DNA of 64,000 nucleotides from NCBI GenBank assembly GCA_019635485.1, contig JAHBZL010000004.1, forward strand, positions 62,001 to 126,000, given 5' to 3'. Shown piece by piece: positions 35,873-44,374 of this stretch. The DNA comes from Piscinibacter sp. Its GTDB lineage: Bacteria; Pseudomonadota; Gammaproteobacteria; Burkholderiales; Burkholderiaceae_C. The stretch's first letter is position 1. Each line of letters opens with the position of its first letter. Below the pieces are notes generated by a model. It ran no database searches and was not told the DNA's origin. It was given only the letters and a program-made list of their open reading frames with translations. The position numbers were made by a program, and so were the translations under genes.

Positions 35873-38597
35873 GGGCCTTCTCCTTCGCCGCCGGCAGCGG
35901 CGCGACGTAGCCGATCACCAGCATCAGCACGCCGACCCCGATGAACGACACGATGCGTGTCACCGTGCCGCTGCCGGACAGGTCGATCAACAGCAGCTTG
36001 AGCACCACCACCGCGAGCAGCGACGCGCCGGCGACCCACGGCGCGCGCAGCGCGCGACGCGCCGCGAACCACATCAGCGCCAGCGCGATGCTGCTCCACA
36101 GCAGCGTGAGCCCGGTCTGCACCGGCAGCGACTCGCTCCACGCCTCCACACGCAGCGGCACGCCTTCCCAGTGGTGGAACGCGCGCAGCAGCATCGCGTT
36201 GAGCCAGACGAAAGTCGTGCCGCCGAGCGCACCGGCGACGAGCGGCTGCGGCAGCCCCAGCGAACGCGCCCACAGCCCGGCGGCCAGCAGCGCCACCCCG
36301 ATGCCGAGGTCGAGCGGGTTCAGCAGCGGCAGGTGCGGCAGCGGCTGCGCGGCGCCGCTGGAGACGATGTTCGCCAGCAGCGTCCACAGCAGCAGCGCGA
36401 CGGCGAGCACGCCACCGGCGCTGCGCCGGTAGGCCTCCGGCTGCGCCGCGACGGGCCAGGCACGTGCGGCGGCCGGCCGCGGCAGCACCAGCAGCAGCAG
36501 CGCCGGCACCACCAGCCAGCCGAGCCAAGGCCACGCGCTGCCCGCCTCGCCCCAGTCGGCCGTCAGCGTGCGACCCTCCTGCGCGCCGAGGCCCGCCAGC
36601 AGCAGCACGCCCAGCGCATGCACGAGGTGCTGCGCGGCGCCCGGCCAGGCCGGTGCGGCCCAGCGCAGCACGAGCAGCTGCACGGCCAGTGCAAGCGGCC
36701 AGGCCCAGATGCCGCCGTGTTCGAACGGCCCGTCCTGCAGCGCACCGGCCAGGCCGAGCGCGAGCAGCAGCAGCGGCACGTAGCCGATCAGCGGCAGCGT
36801 CACCTGCGGCCAGTCGAGGCGACGGCCGAGCAGCGTGTGCAGCAGCGCGACCGCGGCTGCGGCGGCCAGCAGCGCGGCCAGCCGCTGCGGCGCATCGACC
36901 AGCGCCTCGACGTGGAGCACGGCGGTGATGCCCCACCACAGCACGGCCCAGGCGAGCAGCAGCGGCGCGAGGAAACGCTCCCGCCCCGGGACGGCCGCGC
37001 GGCGCTGCACGACGCGGGACGCGACCAGCGCGCCGCCGGCCAGCATCACGCCGTTGAACAGCAGCGCGTTGAACCAGGTCTGCGGCGACGGGAAGACGTC
37101 GATCGCGTGCAGCAACGCGAAGCCGGCCAGCAGCAGCAGCCCGTAGCCGAACGCACGGGCCAGGCGGCGGGACTGGCGGAAGCCGAGCCACACCAGCCCG
37201 GCCCCCTCCAGCGCCCAGGCCCCGGCGGTGCTGCGGGCGTCCAGCGCGAACGGGATCACCAGCGTCAGCAGCACGGTGCCGACGGCCAGGCTGCCTTCGA
37301 ACACCAACCCGAGTTGCGCGCGCCGCCGCAGCAGCAGTGCCAGCCCGACGTAGAACGCGGCCAGCGCCAGCGCCGACAGCGCGGCCCCGTGTTCCCACTC
37401 GCGCACCAGCCCGTACTGCAGCGCGAACACCACGGTCGGCAGGCCGAACAGCAGCGTGCCGTTGACCCAGCGCTGGCCGGTCGACGCGGCGACCGGGCGG
37501 CGCGCCGGCATCAGCAGGATCGCCACGAACAGCAGGAAGAACGCGGCCAGGAAGGCCTGGGCGCTCGCGTAGTGCTCGGCGCGGTACTCCAGCACGCCCC
37601 AGGCACTGCCGACCACGAAGGTGAACAGGAAGCCGACCAGGTTCAGCACGCGCCAGGTGCGGAACCAGGCCACCGCGGCGATGCCCAGGTCCAGCACCAG
37701 GTAGTAGGCGAACAGCGCAACATGGTTGCCGCTGCCGGTGGACACCAGCAATGGCGTCGCGAAGCCGCCCAGCGCCCCGATCACCGCCAGCGCCAGCGCG
37801 TCCTGCAGCACGGCGAGCGCCGCGGCCAGTGCCGCCACCACGACCATCAGTGCGAACACCGGCACCACGCCCAGCAGCCCGTAGTAGCGGAACGCGACGA
37901 ACAGCGTCAGGTAGAGCACCGCCACCGCCCCGCCCTGCAGCGCCTGCGCATAACCCGGCCGGCGTGCGCGCAGCCTCCAGCCGAGCACGAGCAGCACCAG
38001 CGCGACCAGCCCGATCCCCGCCAGGCGCAGTTCGATCGGCCAGTGCACGTGCTCGGAGGCGTACTTGGCCAGGAACGCGAGCCCGATGAACAGGATGCCG
38101 ACGCCGGCCTTGACGATGGTGTTGCCGCCGAACAGCCATTGGCGCAGCGTGTCGAAGGCACCGGGTTCAGCCGGCGCCGCCGGCGCGGCCGGCACGGTGT
38201 CCGCGGGGGCCGGATGCGCCTGTGCGGCCACGGCGAGGCCTGCATCGGCCGCGGAGTCGGCCACCGTCTCGGGCAGGGTGTCGGGAGGCAGCGCGGCGGC
38301 GGGTTCGGCAGCCGGCACGGCTTCCGCGGGCCGGGCCTCGGGCACCGCCGCCGTGTCGATGGCAGCCTGGTCCACCGCATCGGGTGCCGCAGCGGGCGCG
38401 GCGGCCGCCGCCGCCGCCGGCGCGGCCTTCACCGCCTGCTGCAACGCGGCAATCTCGCGCTGCTGGCGCAGCACCCGGTCCAGCAGCCAGCCGAACAGCG
38501 CGCCCGCCAGCGCGCCGAAGCCGCTTTCGTCGGCCAGCCCGCCCACCAGCGCGCCGACCAGGATCACCAGGATCACACGCACACCCGCTCTCCCCAT
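35856..38597 (-). CDS. DUF2339 large multi-pass membrane protein
   Basis: A 913-residue protein. After an N-terminal hydrophobic segment and a short coiled part (RQQREIAALQQAVKA) comes a 100-residue Ala/Pro/Glu-rich linker, then more than twenty hydrophobic helices filling residues 150-900, the DUF2339 layout. The block TIVKAGVGILFIGLAFLAKY at the first helix of the array is characteristic. Function unknown. It is the first gene of a two-gene unit with DUF3999. Confidence 0.87.
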   Translation of the reverse strand: MGRAGVRVILVILVGALVGGLADESGFGALAGALFGWLLDRVLRQQREIAALQQAVKAAPAAAAAAAPAAAPDAVDQAAIDTAAVPEARPAEAVPAAEPAAALPPDTLPETVADSAADAGLAVAAQAHPAPADTVPAAPAAPAEPGAFDTLRQWLFGGNTIVKAGVGILFIGLAFLAKYASEHVHWPIELRLAGIGLVALVLLVLGWRLRARRPGYAQALQGGAVAVLYLTLFVAFRYYGLLGVVPVFALMVVVAALAAALAVLQDALALAVIGALGGFATPLLVSTGSGNHVALFAYYLVLDLGIAAVAWFRTWRVLNLVGFLFTFVVGSAWGVLEYRAEHYASAQAFLAAFFLLFVAILLMPARRPVAASTGQRWVNGTLLFGLPTVVFALQYGLVREWEHGAALSALALAAFYVGLALLLRRRAQLGLVFEGSLAVGTVLLTLVIPFALDARSTAGAWALEGAGLVWLGFRQSRRLARAFGYGLLLLAGFALLHAIDVFPSPQTWFNALLFNGVMLAGGALVASRVVQRRAAVPGRERFLAPLLLAWAVLWWGITAVLHVEALVDAPQRLAALLAAAAAVALLHTLLGRRLDWPQVTLPLIGYVPLLLLALGLAGALQDGPFEHGGIWAWPLALAVQLLVLRWAAPAWPGAAQHLVHALGVLLLAGLGAQEGRTLTADWGEAGSAWPWLGWLVVPALLLLVLPRPAAARAWPVAAQPEAYRRSAGGVLAVALLLWTLLANIVSSGAAQPLPHLPLLNPLDLGIGVALLAAGLWARSLGLPQPLVAGALGGTTFVWLNAMLLRAFHHWEGVPLRVEAWSESLPVQTGLTLLWSSIALALMWFAARRALRAPWVAGASLLAVVVLKLLLIDLSGSGTVTRIVSFIGVGVLMLVIGYVAPLPAAKEKAHAAST

Positions 38598-38802
38598 CCT
38601 CGTTCTGCTTGGCGGGGCACTCTAGCAGTCCACCGGCGGCGCCTGCCGGCGGCGGCGGCCGGTATCGCGGCGCGAGCCGCCACGGGGCGTGGTGTGCCAC
38701 CCACACCGGGGCCATGCCCCGCGCAAACCCTCGCAGACACCGCGACGGGGCCTTCCTAGGATTCCTGACTGGAGCGCGGCGCCGCCCCGACGCCGCCTGC
38801 AA

Positions 38803-38815
38803 AGGAGGTCGATTG
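38803..38815 (+). promoter_or_regulatory. Strong Shine-Dalgarno sequence fixing a TTG start
   Basis: AGGAGGT (38803-38809) lies 3 bases before the TTG at 38813-38815. No ATG or GTG with comparable context is near, so this site decides the start of the FeS/FAD oxidoreductase. Confidence 0.8.
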
Positions 38816-40639
38816 CACGCCACCGACATCCGCGACCCCGACTACTTCCACAAGGTGGTCGATTGCCAGTGGGCCTGCCCGGCGCACACGCCGGTGCCCG
38901 AGTACATCCGCCTGATCGCGGCCGGGCGCTACACCGAGGCCTACCTGGTCAACTGGCACAGCAACGTGTTCCCGGGTGTGCTCGGCCGCACCTGCGACCG
39001 CCCCTGCGAGCCGGCCTGCCGGCGCGGCCGCGTCGAGGAGGCGCAGGCCGAGCGGCCCGAGCCGGTGGCGATCTGCCGGCTCAAGCGGGTCGCGGCGGAC
39101 TTCAAGTCGGACGACATCGTCAATCACCTGCCGCGCCCGGCGGGCGTGCGCAACGGCAAGCGCGTGGCCTGCGTCGGCGCGGGACCGGCCTCGCTGACCG
39201 TCGCGCGCGATCTGGCGCCGCTCGGCTACCAGGTCACCGTGTTCGACGGCGACGCCCGGGCCGGCGGCATGATCCGCTCGCAGATCCCGCGCTTCCGCCT
39301 GCCCGAGGAGGTGATCGACGAAGAGACGGGCTACGTGCTCGGCCTCGGCGTGGAGTTCCGTGCCGGTGAACGCATCGACTCGATGCGTGCGCTGCTCGCG
39401 CAGCCCTGGGACGCGGTGTTCGTCGGCTCCGGGGCGCCGCGCGGCCGCGACCTGGCGATCCCCGGCCGCACCGAGGCCGCGGCGCAGATCCACATCGGCA
39501 TCGAATGGCTGGCCTCGGTCTCGTTCGGCCATGTCACGCGCATCGGCAGGCGGGTGATCGTGCTGGGCGGCGGCAACACGGCCATGGACTGCTGCCGCAC
39601 CGCGCGCCGGCTCGGCGGCGAGGACGTCAAGGTGATCGTGCGCTCGCCGTTCGACGAGATGAAGGCCTCGCCGTGGGAGAAGGAGGACGCGCTGCACGAG
39701 GGCATCCCGATCCTCGACTGCCGCGTGCCGCGCGCCTTCCTGCACGAGGGCGGGCGCCTGGTCGGCATGAGCTTCCAGAAGGTGCGCGCGCAGCGCGATG
39801 CCGACGGCCGGCGCCAGCTGGTGCCGACCGGCGAGCCGGACGAGGTGCATGCCTGCGACGAGGTGCTCGTCGCGGTCGGCCAGGAGAACGCCTTCCCCTG
39901 GATCGAGCGCGACGCCGGCATCGCCTTCGACGCGCACGGCATGCCGGTGCTCGACGCCACGACGCTGCAGTCCTCGCTGCCGCGTGTCTTCTTCGGCGGC
40001 GACGCGGCACTGGGCCCGAAGAACATCATCTGGGCCGTCGCGCAGGGCCACGAGGCCGCGATCTCGATCGACAAGTTCCTGCACGGCGAGGAGGTGCGCG
40101 ATCGTCCGCCGCGCGGCGTGACGCTGGTGTCGCAGAAGATGGGCATCCACGAGTGGAGCTACGACAACCAGGTCGCGCCGGACCTGCGCCACAAGGTGCC
40201 GTGGACCGACGTGAACAAGTCCTTGCGCAGCATCAAGGTCGAGGTCGAGCTCGGCTTCGACGTGAAGACGGCCTGGAAGGAGGCGCAGCGCTGCCTGAAC
40301 TGCGACGTGCAGACGGTGTTCGCCACCGGTGCGTGCATCGAGTGCGACGCCTGCGTCGACATCTGCCCGACCGACTGCATCAGCTTCACCGCGAACGGCG
40401 ACGAGGCCGAGCTGCGCACGCGGCTGCGCGCGCCGACGCGCCACACCGACCAGTCGCTGTACGTCTCCGGCGCGCTGAAGACCAGCCGCGTGATGGTCAA
40501 GGACGAGGACGTCTGCCTGCATTGCGGGCTTTGCGCCGAGCGCTGCCCGACCGGGGCCTGGGACATGCAGAAGCTGCTGCTCGAGCTGCCGCATGCCGGC
40601 CACGCCTGCCGCCCGGCGGCGCCGCGAAAGGTGGCCTGA
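38813..40639 (+). CDS. korC: KorC-like FAD/iron-sulfur pyridine-nucleotide oxidoreductase
   Basis: A 608-residue protein related to the small subunit of glutamate synthase and to NADPH:ferredoxin transfer modules. Order of parts: an N-terminal cysteine cluster (CQWACPAHTPVPEYI ... CDRPCEPACRRG) for Fe-S clusters; an FAD domain (CVGAGPASLTVARDL near residue 120); an NAD(P) domain (VLGGGNTAMDCCRTARRLGG near 250); and two C-terminal [4Fe-4S] motifs (CIECDACVDICPTDC and CLHCGLCAERCPTGA). It is followed at once by korA and korB, so it likely passes electrons between the 2-oxoacid oxidoreductase, ferredoxin and NAD(P). An Azoarcus 2-oxoglutarate:NADP oxidoreductase with a third subunit of this kind is the closest precedent I recall. 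Confidence 0.85.
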   Translation: MHATDIRDPDYFHKVVDCQWACPAHTPVPEYIRLIAAGRYTEAYLVNWHSNVFPGVLGRTCDRPCEPACRRGRVEEAQAERPEPVAICRLKRVAADFKSDDIVNHLPRPAGVRNGKRVACVGAGPASLTVARDLAPLGYQVTVFDGDARAGGMIRSQIPRFRLPEEVIDEETGYVLGLGVEFRAGERIDSMRALLAQPWDAVFVGSGAPRGRDLAIPGRTEAAAQIHIGIEWLASVSFGHVTRIGRRVIVLGGGNTAMDCCRTARRLGGEDVKVIVRSPFDEMKASPWEKEDALHEGIPILDCRVPRAFLHEGGRLVGMSFQKVRAQRDADGRRQLVPTGEPDEVHACDEVLVAVGQENAFPWIERDAGIAFDAHGMPVLDATTLQSSLPRVFFGGDAALGPKNIIWAVAQGHEAAISIDKFLHGEEVRDRPPRGVTLVSQKMGIHEWSYDNQVAPDLRHKVPWTDVNKSLRSIKVEVELGFDVKTAWKEAQRCLNCDVQTVFATGACIECDACVDICPTDCISFTANGDEAELRTRLRAPTRHTDQSLYVSGALKTSRVMVKDEDVCLHCGLCAERCPTGAWDMQKLLLELPHAGHACRPAAPRKVA

Positions 40640-40640
40640 C

Positions 40641-42494
40641 ATGACGGCCCACAAGCCCCGCATCGAATCCGTCAACGACTTCGTCGTCAAGTTCGCCAAC
40701 GTGAACGGCTCCGGGTCGGCGTCCGCCAACGAGCTGTTCGCGCGCAGCCTGCTGCGCATGGGCGTGCCGGTCAGCCCGCGCAACATCTTCCCGAGCAACA
40801 TCCAGGGCCTGCCGACCTGGTACGAGGTGCGCGTCAGCGAGGCCGGCTGGCTGGGCCGGCGCGGCGGCTGCGACCTGATGGTCGCGATGAACCCGCAGAC
40901 CTGGGACAAGGACCTGGCCGAGATCGAACCGGGCGGCTACCTGCTGTACGACAGCAGCAAGCCGCTGCCCCCGTCCAAGTTCCGCGACGACGTGCACGTG
41001 CTCGGCGTGCCGCTGACCGAACTCGCCGCGACGCGCTACACCGATCCGCGCGAGCGCCAGCTACTGAAGAACATCGTCTACGTCGGCGTGCTCGCAGCCA
41101 TGCTCGGCATCGAGCCGGAGGTGATCGCCACGCTGCTGGGCGAGCAGTACAAGGGCAAGGCGAAGCTGATCCAGCCCAACCTGGACGCCTTCATGATGGG
41201 GCTGCACCACGGCCACGAGTACCTCGGCGACGCGCTCGGGCTGCGCGTCGAGCGGCGCGACGCGGTCGGCCGGCGCATCTTTATGGAGGGTAATGCCGCC
41301 ACCGCGCTGGGCTGCGTGTACGGCGGTGCGACGGTGTGCGCCTGGTACCCGATCACGCCGAGCTCGTCGGTCGCCGAGGCGTTCGAGAAGTACTGCCGGC
41401 GCTTCCGCGTCGACAAGGCCAGCGGGCGCAACCGCTACGCCATCGTGCAGGCGGAGGACGAGATCGCCTCGATCGGCGTCGTCACCGGCGCGGGATGGAA
41501 CGGCGCGCGCGCCTTCACGGCGACGTCCGGGCCGGGCGTCTCGCTGATGACCGAGTTCATCGGGCTGGCCTACTTCGCCGAGATCCCGGTGACGATCATC
41601 GACGTGCAGCGCGGCGGTCCCTCCACCGGCATGCCCACGCGCACCCAGCAGGCGGACCTGCTGTCGTGCGCCTACGCCTCGCACGGCGACACCAAGCACG
41701 TACTGCTGTTCCCGGAAGACCCGAAGGAATGCTTCGAGTTCGGCGCCGCCGCGCTCGACCTGGCGGACCGGCTGCAGACCCCGGTGTTCCTGATGACCGA
41801 CCTCGACATCGGCATGAACCACCGCCTGTGCGAGCCGCTCGAGTGGGACGATGCGCGCCGCTACGACCGCGGCAAGGTGATCAGCGCCGAGGAGCTCGAA
41901 GCGGGGCGCGACTTCGGCCGCTACCTCGACGTCGACGGCGACGGCGTCCCCTGGCGCACCTACCCCGGCACGCACCCGGACAAGGGTGCCTACTTCACGC
42001 GCGGCACGACGCGCGATGCCTACGCGCGCTACTCCGAGGCCGGGCCGGACTACGTCTACAACGTGCAGCGCCTGCTGCGCAAGTTCGAGACCGCCAAGGC
42101 GCTGGTGCCGCAACCCGTCGAGCGGCGCGCGCAGAAGGCCACGCGCTGGGGCGTGTTGTTCTTCGGCTCGACCAGCCCGGCGATGGCCGAGGCCTTCGAG
42201 CTGCTGGGCGCGCAGGGCATCCACGTCGACACGCTGCGGCTGCGCGCGTTCCCGTTCCCGGACAGCGTGGACCGCTTCATCGCCGCGCACGAGACGGTGT
42301 TCGTGGTCGAGCAGAACCGTGACGCGCAGCTGCGCACGCTGCTGGTCAACGAACAGGAGCTGAACCCGGCGAGGCTCGAGCCGGTGCTGCACTTCGACGG
42401 CACGCCGATCACGGCGCGCTTCATCGCCGAGGCGATCGCGAGCCATGTGCGGCGCCACAACGTCGAGCCGATCAGCAAGGGGAAGGTGGCATGA
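40641..42494 (+). CDS. korA: 2-oxoacid:acceptor oxidoreductase, fused gamma-alpha subunit
   Basis: A 617-residue subunit. Residues about 8-190 form the gamma domain (NVNGSGSASANELFARSLLRMG ... GCDLMVAMNP); the rest is the alpha domain with EGNAATALGCVYGGATVCAWYPITPSSS and QAEDEIASIGVVTGAGWNGARAF. This gamma-alpha order is typical of 2-oxoglutarate:ferredoxin oxidoreductase. The reaction is the CoA-dependent oxidative decarboxylation of a 2-oxoacid to the acyl-CoA with low-potential electrons. It starts one base after korC ends and overlaps korB by 4 bases. Exact 2-oxoacid is not proven. Confidence 0.9.
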   Translation: MTAHKPRIESVNDFVVKFANVNGSGSASANELFARSLLRMGVPVSPRNIFPSNIQGLPTWYEVRVSEAGWLGRRGGCDLMVAMNPQTWDKDLAEIEPGGYLLYDSSKPLPPSKFRDDVHVLGVPLTELAATRYTDPRERQLLKNIVYVGVLAAMLGIEPEVIATLLGEQYKGKAKLIQPNLDAFMMGLHHGHEYLGDALGLRVERRDAVGRRIFMEGNAATALGCVYGGATVCAWYPITPSSSVAEAFEKYCRRFRVDKASGRNRYAIVQAEDEIASIGVVTGAGWNGARAFTATSGPGVSLMTEFIGLAYFAEIPVTIIDVQRGGPSTGMPTRTQQADLLSCAYASHGDTKHVLLFPEDPKECFEFGAAALDLADRLQTPVFLMTDLDIGMNHRLCEPLEWDDARRYDRGKVISAEELEAGRDFGRYLDVDGDGVPWRTYPGTHPDKGAYFTRGTTRDAYARYSEAGPDYVYNVQRLLRKFETAKALVPQPVERRAQKATRWGVLFFGSTSPAMAEAFELLGAQGIHVDTLRLRAFPFPDSVDRFIAAHETVFVVEQNRDAQLRTLLVNEQELNPARLEPVLHFDGTPITARFIAEAIASHVRRHNVEPISKGKVA

Positions 42495-43546
42495 CCTATC
42501 TCGCCAAGCCGGCGCTGCACCACCCCTCGCTGAAGCGCAACGCGCTCGGCTTCACGCGGCGCGACTACGAGGGCAAGATCAGCACGCTGTGCGCCGGCTG
42601 CGGTCACGATTCGATCTCCGCCGCGCTGATCCAGGCCTGCTGGGAGCTGGACATCGCGCCGCACCGGGTCGCGAAGCTCTCGGGCATCGGCTGCTCGAGC
42701 AAGACGCCGGACTACTTCCTCGGCAACTCGCACGGCTTCAACACGGTGCACGGGCGCATGCCCAGCGTGCTGACCGGCGCGAACCTGGCGAACCGCGAGC
42801 TGCTGTACCTCGGCGTCAGCGGCGACGGCGATTCGGCCTCGATCGGCCTGGGCCAGTTCGCGCACGCGATGCGGCGCGGCGTGAACATGACCTACCTCGT
42901 CGAGAACAACGGCGTCTACGGCCTGACCAAGGGCCAGTTCTCCGCCACCGCCGACGCGGGCAGCAAGAGCAAGAAGGGCGCGGTCAACAGCGACGCGGCG
43001 ATCGACCTCGTCTCGCTCGCGCTGCAGCTCGGCGCCAGCTACGTGGCGCGCAGCTTCTCGGGCGACAAGGAGCAGCTCGTGCCGCTGCTCAAGGGCGCGC
43101 TGCGCCACCACGGGGCGGCGCTGATCGACGTGATCAGCCCCTGCGTCGCGTTCAACAACCATGCCGGCAGCACGAAGAGCTACGAGCACGTGCGCGCGCA
43201 CAACGAGGCCGTCAACCGGCTCGACTTCATGCCCTCGCGCGACGCCATCACGGCGCGCTACGCGCCCGGCGAGGTGATCGAGGTGACCCAGCACGACGGC
43301 AGCCTGCTGCGCCTGCGCAAGCTGCACGACGGCTACGACCCGGGCGACCGGCTCGCGGCGATGAACCACATCGCGCTGCACTCGGCGCGCGGCGAGATCG
43401 TCACCGGGCTGCTGTACGTCGATGCGGCGGCCGCCGACCTGCACGAGCACCTGAAGACGGTCGAGGGGCCGCTGAACCGCCTCGGCGATGCCGAGCTGTG
43501 CCCGGGCGCCGCCGCGCTGGCGGCGATCAACGCCGAACTGGTCTGA
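42491..43546 (+). CDS. korB: 2-oxoacid:acceptor oxidoreductase, beta subunit
   Basis: A 351-residue thiamine-diphosphate subunit. CAGCGHDSIS near residue 36 and GIGCSSKTPDYF near 71 contribute cluster cysteines, and GDGDSASIGLGQFAHAMRRG with the later VENNGVYGLTKGQ forms the thiamine-diphosphate site. It is the last gene of the three-gene unit; its stop abuts the stop of the convergent amidase gene without any spacer. With korA and korC it would give an oxygen-sensitive alternative to the 2-oxoglutarate dehydrogenase complex. Confidence 0.91.
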   Translation: MTYLAKPALHHPSLKRNALGFTRRDYEGKISTLCAGCGHDSISAALIQACWELDIAPHRVAKLSGIGCSSKTPDYFLGNSHGFNTVHGRMPSVLTGANLANRELLYLGVSGDGDSASIGLGQFAHAMRRGVNMTYLVENNGVYGLTKGQFSATADAGSKSKKGAVNSDAAIDLVSLALQLGASYVARSFSGDKEQLVPLLKGALRHHGAALIDVISPCVAFNNHAGSTKSYEHVRAHNEAVNRLDFMPSRDAITARYAPGEVIEVTQHDGSLLRLRKLHDGYDPGDRLAAMNHIALHSARGEIVTGLLYVDAAAADLHEHLKTVEGPLNRLGDAELCPGAAALAAINAELV

Positions 43547-44359
43547 TCACAGGCAGCGGTGCGTCAGCGCGGGCAGCTGCGCGCGCACCTCGGCCAGACG
43601 CGCCGGCGCCAGGTCCGCGAGCGCGACCCCCTCGCCTTCGTCGCGCACCGCGAGCAGCTCGCCCCAGGGGTCGACGATCATGCTGTGGCCCCAGGTGCGG
43701 CGGCCGTTCTCGTGCTTGCCGCCCTGCGCCGGCGCGATCACGTAGCACTGGTTCTCGATCGCCCGCGCGCGCAGCAGCGTCTCCCAGTGGGCGCGGCCGG
43801 TGGTGTAGGTGAAGGCCGACGGCACCGAGATCAGGTCGCACGGCGGGTGCATCAGCGCCCGGTACAGCTCCGGGAAGCGCAGGTCGTAGCAGACGCTCAG
43901 CCCGAGGCGGAGCCCGCCGAGCGCCACGCCGGTCGGCTGCCGGCCGGCCAGGATCGACGCCCCCTCGTCGTAGCTCTCACGGCTGCCCTCGCTCTCGCGC
44001 TCGAAGCGGAACAGGTGGATCTTGTCGTAGCGCGCCGCCTGCGTGCCGTCGGGCGCGTACACGCCGCAGGAGTTCAGCACGCGCTGCGGGTCCGGGCTGA
44101 CGAGCGGCAGCGTGCCGCCGACCACCCAGACACGGTGCGCGCGCGCCGTGTCGGCCAGCATGCGCTGGATCGGCCCGTCGCCCGGCGCTTCGGCGACGCG
44201 CAGCTTCTCGCTGTCCTTCATGCCCATGAAGCAGAAGTACTCCGGCAGCGCGACCAGCTCCGCGCCGGCGCCGGCGGCCTGCGCGATCAGACGGCGCGCC
44301 GCCTCGAGGTTGCGCTCGACGTCGGGCGTCGAGACCATCTGGATCGCGGCGATCTTCAC
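43547..44359 (-). CDS. Carbon-nitrogen hydrolase, Nit1/deaminated-glutathione-amidase type
   Basis: A 270-residue nitrilase-superfamily amidase. The Glu-Lys-Cys catalytic set is visible in LPEYFCFMG (about residue 41), YDKIHLF (about 117) and SVCYDLRFPELYR (about 156). The pattern fits the metabolite-repair amidase that hydrolyses deaminated glutathione, common in proteobacteria beside yhdP (family knowledge). The start is GTG at 44359 with GGAAGGAG upstream, 15 bases after the YhdP-like gene ends. Confidence 0.88.
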   Translation of the reverse strand: MKIAAIQMVSTPDVERNLEAARRLIAQAAGAGAELVALPEYFCFMGMKDSEKLRVAEAPGDGPIQRMLADTARAHRVWVVGGTLPLVSPDPQRVLNSCGVYAPDGTQAARYDKIHLFRFERESEGSRESYDEGASILAGRQPTGVALGGLRLGLSVCYDLRFPELYRALMHPPCDLISVPSAFTYTTGRAHWETLLRARAIENQCYVIAPAQGGKHENGRRTWGHSMIVDPWGELLAVRDEGEGVALADLAPARLAEVRAQLPALTHRCL

Positions 44360-44374
44360 GACGGCTCCTTCCGT

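Noticed and set aside
38691-38707. GGTGTG-N5-CACACC inverted repeat upstream of korC as an operator
   Set aside because: Short arms in a very GC-rich spacer that contains several similar chance repeats.
35871-38759. A 962-codon plus-strand frame rich in Gln and Arg
   Set aside because: It is antisense to the DUF2339 gene; composition is that of a shadow frame.
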